Part shown: positions 1 through 8,474 of the stretch, piece after piece
Position numbering within the stretch: the stretch's first letter is position 1
Layout: the number at the start of each line of letters is the position of its first letter
The notes under the pieces: generated by a model
Told to the model about the DNA's origin: nothing
The model's input: only the letters and a program-made list of their open reading frames with translations
The model's database searches: none
NCBI GenBank assembly: GCA_013151915.1
Contig: JAADHJ010000032.1
Location: forward strand, 1 to 56,151
Source of the DNA: Deltaproteobacteria bacterium
Lineage (GTDB): Bacteria; BMS3Abin14
Reading direction: 5' to 3'
Length of the DNA stretch: 56,151 nt
Position numbers and translations under genes: made by a program

Positions 1-44
1 CAGGTCAGGTGGTAAGGATATTCAGTCTGGAGTATACGAAGCGG

Positions 45-99
45 TCTTCCCATACACGGGTACTATCACAATTCGTGCCAACTGCTCCGTGTGGGAAGA
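45..99. repeat. Imperfect inverted repeat in the gene-free left edge
   Basis: The arms TCTTCCCATACACGG (45-59) and CCGTGTGGGAAGA (87-99) are complementary apart from two extra bases in the left arm. No T-run follows on either strand, so this does not look like an intrinsic terminator. A small dyad (TGTCAGAGACA, about 112-122) follows. Short open frames cross 5-220 on both strands, but none resembles a protein I know. I see no gene in positions 1-658. Confidence 0.5.
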
Positions 100-247
100 A
101 AAGAAAAAAGGTGTCAGAGACAGGGGTGGGGGGTTCTTTTGTAAGTGTGAGGGAATCCAAGACCGTATGTCTGAACAGATTTTTGTTCGCATAAGATATA
201 TTATGTAAAGTCAAAGACACGTTCGCTGAGAAAACCTTAAGTTCTTG

Positions 248-475
248 GGTTCATCCTGTATGAGTACCAGGATAAGAACCATACCCCACCATTCGTCATC
301 GCGAACCGTATCCCGCCATCTGTCATCGTGCCTGTCCGCCATAGCCCGTAGGGCGACGGCGGAAGCGATCCCATGGGCGGCCGGCGGGCGCTGCTATGAC
401 CCTTTCGGCTCCGCCCGGGATTGCCGCGTCACTCTCGTCTATCTCGATGTTCCTCGCAATGACTTCGCTGGTCAT
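248..475 (-). repeat. MITE-like intergenic element, copy A, reversed and truncated
   Basis: This is the reverse-oriented relative of the elements at 8621-8894 and 42886-43091. It starts with the TTCATCC...GAGTACC terminus, continues through GTCATCGCGAACC and GGGATTGCCGCGTCACTCTCG, and ends in CTCGCAATGAC, the complement of the GTCATTGCGAG core seen in the other copies. The far terminus is missing: the sequence passes directly into a heptamer array. No transposase is encoded. Confidence 0.65.
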
Positions 476-656
476 TGAACGTTGAACATTGAACCTTGAA
501 CCTGTTTTACCTTATAGCCCATAGCCTATTGTCCGCTCTTCCCCTCTGGACACTGGACTCTGGACTGCTCTTCTTCTCTGGACACTGGACTGACGACTTA
601 CCGCGTTGAACATTGAACGTTGAACGTTGGACCTGTTTCATCCCGTTGAACCTTTT
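473..656. repeat. Degenerate heptamer array 1
   Basis: Read in 7-bp steps, this spacer gives ATTGAAC, GTTGAAC, ATTGAAC, CTTGAAC, then AGCCCAT and AGCCTAT, then CTCTGGA, CACTGGA, CTCTGGA, and again TGAACAT, TGAACGT, TGAACGT. The phase appears to hold while the unit changes. It ends directly at the stop codon of the adenine deaminase gene. Confidence 0.75.
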
Positions 657-658
657 TA

Positions 659-2389
659 TTATTCCCTCACTTCCAATTCCACCGGGGAAAAGGCCGTGAC
701 GTCAAAGAGACCCCTATCGGTGAGTTTCAGCTCCGGAATTACCGGCAGGGCGAGAAAAGACAGGATCATGAAAGGGTCTTCAAGCCGACACCCGGTTTTT
801 CGTGCCCCCGATTTTACCTCCTTCAGTTCCATCATAAGGGAATCGGCATTCCCGTCGTAAAGAAGCCCCGATATGGGCAAAGGAAGCACGGTCACAGAGT
901 CCCCATCAACCGCGACGGACAATCCGCCTCCATTATCGATAAGCGCGTTCACGGCCGCAGCAGCGCTGTGTGAATCAGCTGATACACAGATGATGTTGTG
1001 GGAGTCGTGTGCCACGCTGGACGCGATGGCCCCTCTCCTGAGGCCAAAACCCCTTACGAGTCCCATACCGCATCTGCCGCTGCCGTGGTGCCTTTCAAGG
1101 ACAAACAATGACGCAAGGTCTTTTGAGGAATCGTGAAGAAAGAACCGATCCTGATCGGTCCTTATCTCTTCTATGGAACCTTTTGTCAGGAGCGAACCCG
1201 GGACAACCTCCATAACCCGTGCCATTGGGTTGGGGACTGAGAATAAAATCCTTAAATAATCATTGGTTATCATCTTTAAATTAATGGAGTTTCTCAATTT
1301 ACTCCGGACCGATGCCTGCTCCATGGCGGGGAAAAACTCCCCATCCGATGACACCTGCTTACCGGACTTGAATACGGTCTTTATCTGGAATGATTTCATA
1401 TCATCGAAAACCACCAGATCCGCCAGGTATCCCGGCGCCACCGCCCCCCGGTCACTTAAACCGAAGTGCTCCGCCGGATTAATGGTGATCATCCTTATTG
1501 CCTCAACCGGGTCGAGCCCACATTTGACGGCCTTTCTTAATAAAAGGTCCATATGTCCCGACTCCATGAGTTCATCCGGGTGACGGTCGTCCGTGACCAG
1601 CATGAAACGGTTGAAGTTTAGCGGCGTAACGGCTGGAAGAAGGTTTTCAAGGTCATGGGCGCTTGTTCCCTCTCTCATCATGATCCGTAATCCCAGGCGG
1701 ACCTTCTCCCGGGCTTCCTCCGCATTTGTACATTCGTGGTCAGACCGTATCCCCGCGGCGGCGTAGGCGTTCAGAGGTTTGCCTGAGAGCATGGGGGCAT
1801 GGCCGTCGATTGGTCTCCCTGCACTGGAAAGGATCTTTGCGATAACCGAATCATCGCCGTTGACCACACCTGGGAAATTCATGACCTCCGCCAATCCAAT
1901 GACCCTTGGATGGTTGAAAAGGCGTTTTATTTCCCTGACGCCGATTACGGCGCCTGATGTTTCGAAGGTGGTTGCCGGAACGCACGAGGGGGCCATGAGA
2001 TAAAGGTCAAGAGGGATCCCCTCACTGTCGGCCAGGATAAATTTGATCCCTTCCAGGCCCGATACATTGGCGATTTCATGGGGGTCCGCCACCATGCAGG
2101 TGGTTCCCCGCGGGACGATCAGCCTGGCCAACTCGCTTGGCCTGAGCATGGTGCTTTCGATGTGGAAGTGAGCCTCGATGAACCCGGGGGCAACGTACGA
2201 GCCTTCGAGGTCGATGACCTCATCCGCATCATATTCACCCAGACCGGCAATCCTGTCGTCCATAACAGCGATATCCGTTTTTTGGATCTCGCCCGTGAAG
2301 GTATTGATTAACCTTGCGTTTTTCAGGAGCAGGTGTGCCGGTTCATCCCCGCGGGAAACAGCCAGGAGTTTTTTCAGAAAGTCATCCAT
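659..2389 (-). CDS. ade: Adenine deaminase
   Basis: A 576-aa amidohydrolase-superfamily protein of the adenine deaminase family, which hydrolyses adenine to hypoxanthine and ammonia in purine salvage. The N-terminal composite domain (LLKNARLINTFTGEI) leads into the metal-binding strand EAHFHIESTML, followed by VADPHEIANV, IDGHAPMLSG and the MLVTDDRHPDEL stretch expected to carry the catalytic acid. The C-terminal VAHDSHNIICV segment is typical of this family. The ATG at 2389 was chosen over one 14 codons upstream because it has a strong GGAGGGG ribosome site and shares one base with the stop of the upstream radical SAM gene (TGATG), indicating translational coupling. Length is normal. Transcription probably comes from upstream. 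Confidence 0.93.
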   Translation of the reverse strand: MDDFLKKLLAVSRGDEPAHLLLKNARLINTFTGEIQKTDIAVMDDRIAGLGEYDADEVIDLEGSYVAPGFIEAHFHIESTMLRPSELARLIVPRGTTCMVADPHEIANVSGLEGIKFILADSEGIPLDLYLMAPSCVPATTFETSGAVIGVREIKRLFNHPRVIGLAEVMNFPGVVNGDDSVIAKILSSAGRPIDGHAPMLSGKPLNAYAAAGIRSDHECTNAEEAREKVRLGLRIMMREGTSAHDLENLLPAVTPLNFNRFMLVTDDRHPDELMESGHMDLLLRKAVKCGLDPVEAIRMITINPAEHFGLSDRGAVAPGYLADLVVFDDMKSFQIKTVFKSGKQVSSDGEFFPAMEQASVRSKLRNSINLKMITNDYLRILFSVPNPMARVMEVVPGSLLTKGSIEEIRTDQDRFFLHDSSKDLASLFVLERHHGSGRCGMGLVRGFGLRRGAIASSVAHDSHNIICVSADSHSAAAAVNALIDNGGGLSVAVDGDSVTVLPLPISGLLYDGNADSLMMELKEVKSGARKTGCRLEDPFMILSFLALPVIPELKLTDRGLFDVTAFSPVELEVRE

Positions 2390-3411
2390 CAACTCCCCTC
2401 CCCCGGCACGCCGTAAAATGCCGTACCGCATTTTGGGCAGGCGCCGTCCTGTGAAAGGTTCGAGCTTATGAGGGTAAAACCGCTTCGTTCAAGGAGAAGA
2501 TGACCGCAGTTGTGACATAAGGTCTGGTCGTTTCCCTGGGAGATATTCCCCAGGTAGGTGTATTTCAGGCCTTCGTTTCTTCCGGCCCTCTCAGCCCTCC
2601 GGAGGGAGCCCATAGGTGTTGGAGGACGATCCGTCATCTTATACGTCGGGAAAAACCGGGATATGTGCCACGGGATGAGCGGATCGATCGAGGCGATGAA
2701 TTCCGCAATAAATCCAAGGGACCGCTCATCATCGTTCAGCCCTGGAATCAGGAGAGTCGTCACCTCTATCCAGACACCCGCCTCGTAAAGGGCCCTGATC
2801 GTCTCGAGGACAGGCTCCAGACGAGCGCCACAGACCTGATGATAGAAGTCATCCGTGGCTCCCTTCAGATCCACATTCGCCGCGTCAAGACAAGGTGTAA
2901 CCATGTCAATGGCCTCTGGAGTCATGAAGCCGTTGGTTATGAAGACATTCTTCAGCCCTGCTTCCCTGCCCTGCCGACAGCAGTCCAGAGCATATTCCAG
3001 AAATATGGTCGGTTCGGTGTATGTATATGATATGGATCGGCATCCGGATGCCAGGGCCTTGTTTACAACTTCGTCAACTGTCCTGAATTGCCCCGGGATC
3101 GAGGTGTCATTGGGTGACAGGATGCTTATCTCGTAATTCTGGCAATGCCGACAGGACAGGTTGCAGCCGGCGGTTGCCACGGAGTATGAAACGCTTCCGG
3201 GAAGAAAATGATAAAGGGGTTTCTTCTCGATGGGATCGACATGTTCGGCAACCAGTTTCCCGTAAACCAGGGTGTAAAGGGTTCCCCCCCTGTTCTCACG
3301 GACCCGGCATATTCCCCTTTTCCCGGGCAATATCCTGCATCTGTGGGCGCACATCCGGCAATGGACCTGGTTGTCATCCCCTTTTTCGTAGAGAATCGCC
3401 TCGTGCTGCAT
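2389..3411 (-). CDS. amrS: AmmeMemoRadiSam system radical SAM enzyme
   Basis: A 340-aa radical SAM protein of the AmrS family. An N-terminal Cys cluster (CRMCAHRCRILPGKRGICRVRENR) precedes the SAM/[4Fe-4S] motif CNLSCRHCQNYEIS; TYTEPTIFLEY and ITNGFMTPEA follow. The C-terminus carries a CHNCG...CPKCG zinc-ribbon-like pair, as in family members. Family proteins usually occur with AMMECR1 and Memo genes. Neither is in this window, so the substrate cannot be read from context. The ATG at 3411 was chosen because the 63 residues before it are low-complexity and overlap the FHA gene. A modest AGGGGT lies about 10 bases upstream. The stop overlaps the adenine deaminase start. Confidence 0.9.
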   Translation of the reverse strand: MQHEAILYEKGDDNQVHCRMCAHRCRILPGKRGICRVRENRGGTLYTLVYGKLVAEHVDPIEKKPLYHFLPGSVSYSVATAGCNLSCRHCQNYEISILSPNDTSIPGQFRTVDEVVNKALASGCRSISYTYTEPTIFLEYALDCCRQGREAGLKNVFITNGFMTPEAIDMVTPCLDAANVDLKGATDDFYHQVCGARLEPVLETIRALYEAGVWIEVTTLLIPGLNDDERSLGFIAEFIASIDPLIPWHISRFFPTYKMTDRPPTPMGSLRRAERAGRNEGLKYTYLGNISQGNDQTLCHNCGHLLLERSGFTLISSNLSQDGACPKCGTAFYGVPGEGS

Positions 3412-3424
3412 TCCAGGAATACCC

Positions 3425-4594
3425 CTAGATCCCAACCGGTTCGAACCCCCGGCCGCATTTTGGACACCTGAAGCGAACCCTCTTTTTCCTGTAGATCTTC
3501 GCCACATCCACGGTGCCGACGGTTCCACATTTCGGGCAGGCCACCTTGAGGCGGGCGTTCCTGTCCATTGCCATTGTAGCGTCCCCGGGGGTGGAGGCAA
3601 AAAGGCTCACATCCTCCGCAGGCGACCTGGGAAGGACGATCTGCAATATGTGGCTTCCCAAGGTTATCGTGTCCCCATCCTTCAGGGTAAATTCCCTTGT
3701 ATACTGGTTGTTTACGAGGATGCCATTGAGGCTGCCCATGTCCATGATAAATATTTTTCCGTCCCTCTCATCCAGGGAAGCGTGTTTTCTGGAAACACCG
3801 GGATCGTTGAGGAAAAGATCGGATCCGGGATCCCGGCCAACGACAAACGGGTATGAGGTAACACTGACTCTTTTCAAGGTTCTGGTCTGGTCGCGGACGA
3901 TAATCTCGGGCATTGGCCTGGTATAATGTTTGAAGACGCCACCCTGATAGGCCGGCGGTCCCTCAAGATAGTCAGCGGCAGGCGTGGTTTGCAGGTTCTC
4001 GAAGACCCGGATCCTGATGGAATTGCCCTTTATCTGGCTGATCTCGATCCTTTTAAAAAGGTCCATCCAGTCCATCCCTGTCGAGGATTGGACGACCTGG
4101 TCGGAGAAATAGGCCTTTATGGCCTTTCCACCCTTGACGAAAGCCAAGCTGAAGCGGCCATCCTGGATCAGCGCTACGAGCGAATCCTTTCGTCCTTCCA
4201 TGAGACCCACCACCAGGTGTTCTATCTTTATGTGTTCGGCGGCTCCTTCCGTTTCAGGGGAGCGTTCCTGAAGGACAAGGATCGACTTCATCAGCACAGG
4301 ATCGGTCTGAATGAAGGAAAGGCGGGTCTGTGAATTCTGCGCGAGGTAAACAAAGAACTCCCTTATCCCGGTCCCCTGAAGATCCCCGACCGGTGATATC
4401 TTCCCGGCAGCATAGGGTTTTCTCTGAAAAAACAGGACATATCTACGGAATGAATCACCGGGGGAAACTGATGTGATGCAGAAACCATACTCCATCAGGG
4501 ACATTATCCCCTCCCCTTTTAGTATTCGGTCGAACACGTCGGGGTCCGGATGAACGTCCTTAAGCAGTGCGGATGCGAACGGGAAAGGAATCAT
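3425..4594 (-). CDS. FHA domain protein with C-terminal zinc ribbon
   Basis: About 389 aa and soluble. Residues roughly 1-225 match no family I recognise. Residues about 229-321 form a forkhead-associated domain with the phosphothreonine-binding signature: VVGRDPGSD, GVSRKHASL and GSLNGILVN, giving the usual Gly-Arg, Ser-Arg-x-His and Asn-Gly positions. The C-terminus has two CPKCG pairs (about residues 353-380) resembling MJ0042-type zinc ribbons. FHA domains bind phosphothreonine peptides, and a Ser/Thr kinase gene lies 1.4 kb away, so a shared signalling role is plausible but inferred. The start is uncertain: ATG at 4594 lacks a strong ribosome site, while an in-frame TTG at 4630 falls inside a palindrome. 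AmrS follows after 13 bp. Confidence 0.85.
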   Translation of the reverse strand: MIPFPFASALLKDVHPDPDVFDRILKGEGIMSLMEYGFCITSVSPGDSFRRYVLFFQRKPYAAGKISPVGDLQGTGIREFFVYLAQNSQTRLSFIQTDPVLMKSILVLQERSPETEGAAEHIKIEHLVVGLMEGRKDSLVALIQDGRFSLAFVKGGKAIKAYFSDQVVQSSTGMDWMDLFKRIEISQIKGNSIRIRVFENLQTTPAADYLEGPPAYQGGVFKHYTRPMPEIIVRDQTRTLKRVSVTSYPFVVGRDPGSDLFLNDPGVSRKHASLDERDGKIFIMDMGSLNGILVNNQYTREFTLKDGDTITLGSHILQIVLPRSPAEDVSLFASTPGDATMAMDRNARLKVACPKCGTVGTVDVAKIYRKKRVRFRCPKCGRGFEPVGI

Positions 4595-4628
4595 CTTGCC
4601 CACATTAGCCCACAGTACGGCTGTTGAC

Positions 4629-4647
4629 AAGGGTCGGCTCGACCCTT
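4629..4647. promoter_or_regulatory. Perfect palindrome between divergent genes
   Basis: AAGGGTCG (4629-4636), a 3-base loop and CGACCCTT (4640-4647) form a perfect 8-bp dyad in the short gap between the FHA gene (leftward) and the pentapeptide gene (rightward). No T-run follows and transcription leaves in both directions, so a shared operator fits better than a terminator. No regulator is known. Confidence 0.45.
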
Positions 4648-4677
4648 AGAATGCCGGCCTGATGGAGGATATGTCTA

Positions 4678-5769
4678 TTGGCCGATTTTACACCTGAGGA
4701 GGTTTTACAGAAGAAGGGATCAGGCGAAAGCCTGGCGGGCCTGAATCTGGTCAGGATCTCCCTGAAGGGGAAAGATCTGGCCGGGGTGGACCTGCACGAA
4801 GCCAATCTGCAGTATGCCGACCTTTCCAACGTTGACCTGAGCCGGGCCAACCTCTCAGGCGCGGATCTTTCTTATGCCAACCTGAGTGGGGCCAGGCTCA
4901 GGGGCGCTAACATGGAGAAGGCCCGTATGGTCGCCGCAGAGATGATCAATACCGACCTCAGAGAGTCGAACCTTTCCGGCACGGTGGTGGACGACGCCAG
5001 ATTACCCGGGTGCGACCTATCAGCCTCCAACCTTTCAGGGGCTACCATGAGACGCTCCGAGGCACGGGATATCAATGCCAACGGCGCCGTTATGGATGGT
5101 GTTGACATGGAGGAATCCCGGTTGGACGGCGCCTCCTTGAGAGGCGCTTCCCTTATTGGAGCAAACCTTACGGGCGCAGTCCTGACCGGGGCCGACCTGT
5201 CGGGAGCGGACCTGAAAAAAGGGACCCTCATCCGTGTGGATTTCAGTAAATCGAGGCTTTGCTCGACCGGGTTTGTGGAGGCGAATCTCATGAATTCCAC
5301 TCTTAAAGCGGTCCAGGCACCGGCCGCCGATTTCTCCCTCGCAAACCTTACGGGGGTGAACCTCACGGATGCCGGCGTCCAGAAGGCCATTTTTCGAAGT
5401 GCCGAGATGACCCATGCAGAACTTTCCAATGCAGATTGTGCCGAGAGTGATTTCAGCTACTCCAGAATGTCCTACGTCACCGCGGAAGGGGCGAACCTGA
5501 CAAAGTGTTTCTTCGTTGGAACTACGCTCACCGATGCCAGGATGAAGAAGTGCCGGATGGGGGGAGCTGACATGAGAGATGCCATCGTAGCCGGGTGCAG
5601 CCTCTTAGGCTCGGATCTTTCAGGCGCAAACCTTCAAAACGCCGACCTCTCGAGGGCTATTGTGACAGGGGCCGATTTTTCAAGGGCCGACATGACCGGG
5701 GCCAACATTGTGGGTACCGATCTGCGGGATGCCAAGCTTGAAGGGACACGACACCCGGGAGCCGGCTAA
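4678..5769 (+). CDS. Pentapeptide-repeat protein
   Basis: A 363-aa protein made almost entirely of A(D/N)LXX pentapeptides from about residue 30 to 355, for example ANLQYADLSNVDLSRANLSG and SGADLKKGTLIRVDF. Such repeats fold into a right-handed quadrilateral beta-helix. No signal peptide, membrane segment or extra domain is visible, so it is probably cytosolic. Known members range from DNA-mimic topoisomerase protectors to uncharacterised scaffolds, and sequence alone does not choose. TTG at 4678 is taken as the start because GGAGG lies 9 bases upstream and the nearest in-frame upstream ATG (4651) meets a stop after two codons. The gene is divergent from the FHA gene and convergent with the kinase gene, so it probably has its own promoter. 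Confidence 0.85.
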   Translation: MADFTPEEVLQKKGSGESLAGLNLVRISLKGKDLAGVDLHEANLQYADLSNVDLSRANLSGADLSYANLSGARLRGANMEKARMVAAEMINTDLRESNLSGTVVDDARLPGCDLSASNLSGATMRRSEARDINANGAVMDGVDMEESRLDGASLRGASLIGANLTGAVLTGADLSGADLKKGTLIRVDFSKSRLCSTGFVEANLMNSTLKAVQAPAADFSLANLTGVNLTDAGVQKAIFRSAEMTHAELSNADCAESDFSYSRMSYVTAEGANLTKCFFVGTTLTDARMKKCRMGGADMRDAIVAGCSLLGSDLSGANLQNADLSRAIVTGADFSRADMTGANIVGTDLRDAKLEGTRHPGAG

Positions 5770-5771
5770 AA

Positions 5772-6026
5772 CACGTATCCCAGTCCAGAGTCTAGCGTCC
5801 AGAGTCCAAAGTGGAAAAGCAGGCTATAGGCTGTAGGGTAAAGCAAGTTCAACGTCTAACGAGAGAAAAACGTTCAACGTTCAATGTCCAAAGGGGAAAA
5901 GCAGACACGGTGACGCAGTCCAAGTGTCAAAGTATGGAAGTATCGAGGTGCCCAGACCCAAGATCCCAGATCCCAAGCCCTGCACTCTGGACTTTCGACT
6001 CTGGACTCTGGACTATAACTCTTAGC
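5772..6026. repeat. Degenerate heptamer array 2
   Basis: This spacer between convergent genes reads in 7-bp steps nearly end to end: CAGAGTC, TAGCGTC, CAGAGTC; AGGCTAT, AGGCTGT; ACGTTCA, ACGTTCA, ATGTCCA; AGATCCC, AGATCCC; GGACTCT, GGACTCT, GGACTAT. Five or more unit families follow one another without an obvious loss of phase. No terminator hairpin is evident for either flanking gene. Confidence 0.75.
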
Positions 6027-6027
6027 C

Positions 6028-8466
6028 CTACTGTTTCAGTACTGTTTTAAGTTCCATCAGGGCCGTTCCCACATCCTGGAAACGGTTATTCACGTCTTTC
6101 TCCATACACTTGAGAATGAATCCTGACAACGCCGGCGGAATCGAGGGGTTGAATTTTTCAGGCGGCGGGGGTGCTGTGTGAACGTGATGGTACATGACGT
6201 CCCCCTCCTTGAACGGAACGGTGCCCGTAAGAAATTCATAGATGGTGACGCCGACAGCATACAGGTCGGCCCGGTGGTCGACCTGTCCGCCAAGGATCTG
6301 TTCCGGCGACATGTAGAAAGGGGTTCCGGCCATCTGCGTATGGGTCTTTCTACCCTCCGCGATGGCCCTTGCAAGTCCGAAATCGGTGATCTTCACGAGT
6401 TTTTCATCCCTTGACCAGAGGAGGTTGGCGGGTTTGATGTCCCTGTGGACGATGCCCTTGCTGTGGGCGTATGCCAACGCACGCAGGACCTGACCCGCGA
6501 TGACAAGCGCCGGTTTCAATTCGAACATTCCCTGTTTTTCAAGAATCTCCTTAAGGGAGTCGCCATCGACAAACTCCATGACAATATAGTACTCGCCTCT
6601 TTTCTGATCGGCATCGTAGATGACAACGATGTTGGGATGGGAGAGCCTGGCCGCTGATTTCGCCTCCCTCAGGAACATCTCCAGAACCCTCTGGTTTCTC
6701 TGAGCCTGCGGCGGCAATATCTTATAGGCCACGATCCTGTCGAGCAGGGTATCCCTCGCCTTGTAAACAACTCCCATCCCCCCCCTGCCGACCTCCTCGA
6801 CGATCTCGTATCGACCGTCTTTTGCCGACGTCCCGGATCCACCGGCGACCATGGTAGCGTCTGGGGGGGGGGACTGGTCGCCGATAAGCCTGCCCTGTCC
6901 CGGGGAAGAGGCCCCCAGGAGGGCTTTCATGGAGGTCACCTGGTCCTTTACGTCCCTGTAATGGTAATCCACAAGAAGGATCTTTTCCAGAATCGATACC
7001 GCCCCATGGAGTTGACCGTCTTCCTTCAGGGACGCGGCGTACCTGTAAAAGGAATCCAGATTATCCCGCCGGGGATTCTCATCCGCGATGGCCTTCTGGT
7101 AGGCGGCAATGGCCAGGGACCACATCCTCTGGCCGAAAAAGAGTTCTCCCAGGAGGCGGTTGGCTTCGGCGTAATCCGGGCTGGTCTTTTCAACCTTCTG
7201 CAGAGCCTCCGTGGCATCCTCTTCCTTGCCCAAAGATATGAGGGATCGTGCAGCCTGAAAGAAGGCGCCGGCATCAAGAAGCGCCCGGGCCTCCTGTTCC
7301 GTTTCCCCCAAGTCCCGAAAAATCCGGGCCGCATCCTCGGCCCGGCCGCCGGCCAGAAGGAGATTCGCCGCATCGGAAGATTTTCCCAACTCGATGAGAA
7401 GATCCGCGGCCGAACGATGATCATCCGCTTTTCCGAAAGCTTCAACCGCCCTTTCTTTCTCCCCGGCGGCGACGAAAATCTCAGCGGCTCTCCTCCACTC
7501 TCCAATACGCCCGAGCAGCTCCGCGGCCTTGATTGTCTGGCCTTCATCCAGAAGGGCTTGGGCAACATCCAGCCCTCCTTCTTCTGGTGTGTCGGATGAT
7601 CCCAGGATGCGGGCAGCCGATGCCGCGTCCTTGGCCTTCATGTAGAGTTCAGACGCCTTTCGACCCTTACCCAATTCCTCATAGAGTCTGGCAGCCTGCT
7701 TGAAGTGCCCACCGGTTTCAAGAACCTTTGCGGCTTTTCCTCTCTGGTTGGCCTGAAGGAGGCTAAAGGAGGCAAGGGCGGCCAGGTTTTTAGAGACACG
7801 GTCCTCCTCAGGGGCGACGGATGGATCCCTTCGGCTCACCCTTTCCTGCAGGGCCCTGACCATGCGGGGCGCGGCCCTGGAATGCTCACCAGCCTCGGCC
7901 AGAAGTTCTCCCGCTTTCTGGTGATGACCTGTCTTGGAGTAAAACTCAGCCGCCCGCGGGGAGTTTCCCCCTTTTTCGAAAAGAAGGGCCGCCTCATGGA
8001 AACGATCAACCTTAACCAGGTTTTCCGCGGCCTGAATGAAGTCCTTTGTTCTTGCGAAAAATTCGGCCGCCTGGCCATAGGCGCCTATCCTCACCAGACA
8101 TTCCGCCGCGTTGGCATAGTCGTTCATGGCCACACAGGACTCGGAAGCCTTTTCATATTCGCCCACTTTGACAAAAGCCTCGGCCGATTCCCTGAAGCGC
8201 CCGGCAGAGGCGTAGAGGGCCCCGGCCTCGGCGTGATTCCCCTTTTTCTCGGCTTTTTTTGCTTTTTTGATAAAAAAACGGGCGGGACGGTCCGCCGGAG
8301 GTTTGTCCTCACGGTTCCTGAATGCAAAGAGGATGAGGCAGAGAAGCGAAAGCCCCCCCGCGGTCACCGCGATTGTGTCCGTGGGCCCAAGTGCCCAGGG
8401 TGAGGGAATGGAATGTCGGGCGAGAAAGGCCTCGATCGCGGCTTGATAGCTGGAAATAGCGGACAT
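6028..8466 (-). CDS. Membrane-anchored Ser/Thr protein kinase with alpha-solenoid repeats
   Basis: An 812-aa protein. One hydrophobic segment (about residues 29-49) is followed by a basic stretch, then about 400 residues of helical repeats with a period near 20 aa (GxxxxAAExxxxxG, TPR/SNAP-like), and a C-terminal Hanks-type kinase at about 553-810. Kinase motifs are intact: glycine loop VGRGGMGVVYKA, VAYK lysine (about 582), HRDIKPANLL (674 on), DFGLA (695 on), GTPFYMSPEQ. Domain order is reversed from the common bacterial receptor kinase: here the anchor is N-terminal, and the solenoid and kinase are probably both cytosolic. The solenoid suggests regulation by protein partners. An FHA gene lies nearby. 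No Shine-Dalgarno is seen, but a TATAAT lies 8 bases before the ATG. Confidence 0.93.
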   Translation of the reverse strand: MSAISSYQAAIEAFLARHSIPSPWALGPTDTIAVTAGGLSLLCLILFAFRNREDKPPADRPARFFIKKAKKAEKKGNHAEAGALYASAGRFRESAEAFVKVGEYEKASESCVAMNDYANAAECLVRIGAYGQAAEFFARTKDFIQAAENLVKVDRFHEAALLFEKGGNSPRAAEFYSKTGHHQKAGELLAEAGEHSRAAPRMVRALQERVSRRDPSVAPEEDRVSKNLAALASFSLLQANQRGKAAKVLETGGHFKQAARLYEELGKGRKASELYMKAKDAASAARILGSSDTPEEGGLDVAQALLDEGQTIKAAELLGRIGEWRRAAEIFVAAGEKERAVEAFGKADDHRSAADLLIELGKSSDAANLLLAGGRAEDAARIFRDLGETEQEARALLDAGAFFQAARSLISLGKEEDATEALQKVEKTSPDYAEANRLLGELFFGQRMWSLAIAAYQKAIADENPRRDNLDSFYRYAASLKEDGQLHGAVSILEKILLVDYHYRDVKDQVTSMKALLGASSPGQGRLIGDQSPPPDATMVAGGSGTSAKDGRYEIVEEVGRGGMGVVYKARDTLLDRIVAYKILPPQAQRNQRVLEMFLREAKSAARLSHPNIVVIYDADQKRGEYYIVMEFVDGDSLKEILEKQGMFELKPALVIAGQVLRALAYAHSKGIVHRDIKPANLLWSRDEKLVKITDFGLARAIAEGRKTHTQMAGTPFYMSPEQILGGQVDHRADLYAVGVTIYEFLTGTVPFKEGDVMYHHVHTAPPPPEKFNPSIPPALSGFILKCMEKDVNNRFQDVGTALMELKTVLKQ

Positions 8467-8474
8467 GGGCTGGG

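Noticed and set aside
45-99. Intrinsic terminator at the left edge
   Set aside because: The dyad is not followed by a T-run on either strand.
5-220. Small protein genes on either strand at the left edge
   Set aside because: No recognisable family, no convincing ribosome site, both frames overlap each other and an inverted repeat.
473-656. CRISPR array
   Set aside because: Units are 7 bp, degenerate and lack unique spacers; there are no cas genes in the window.
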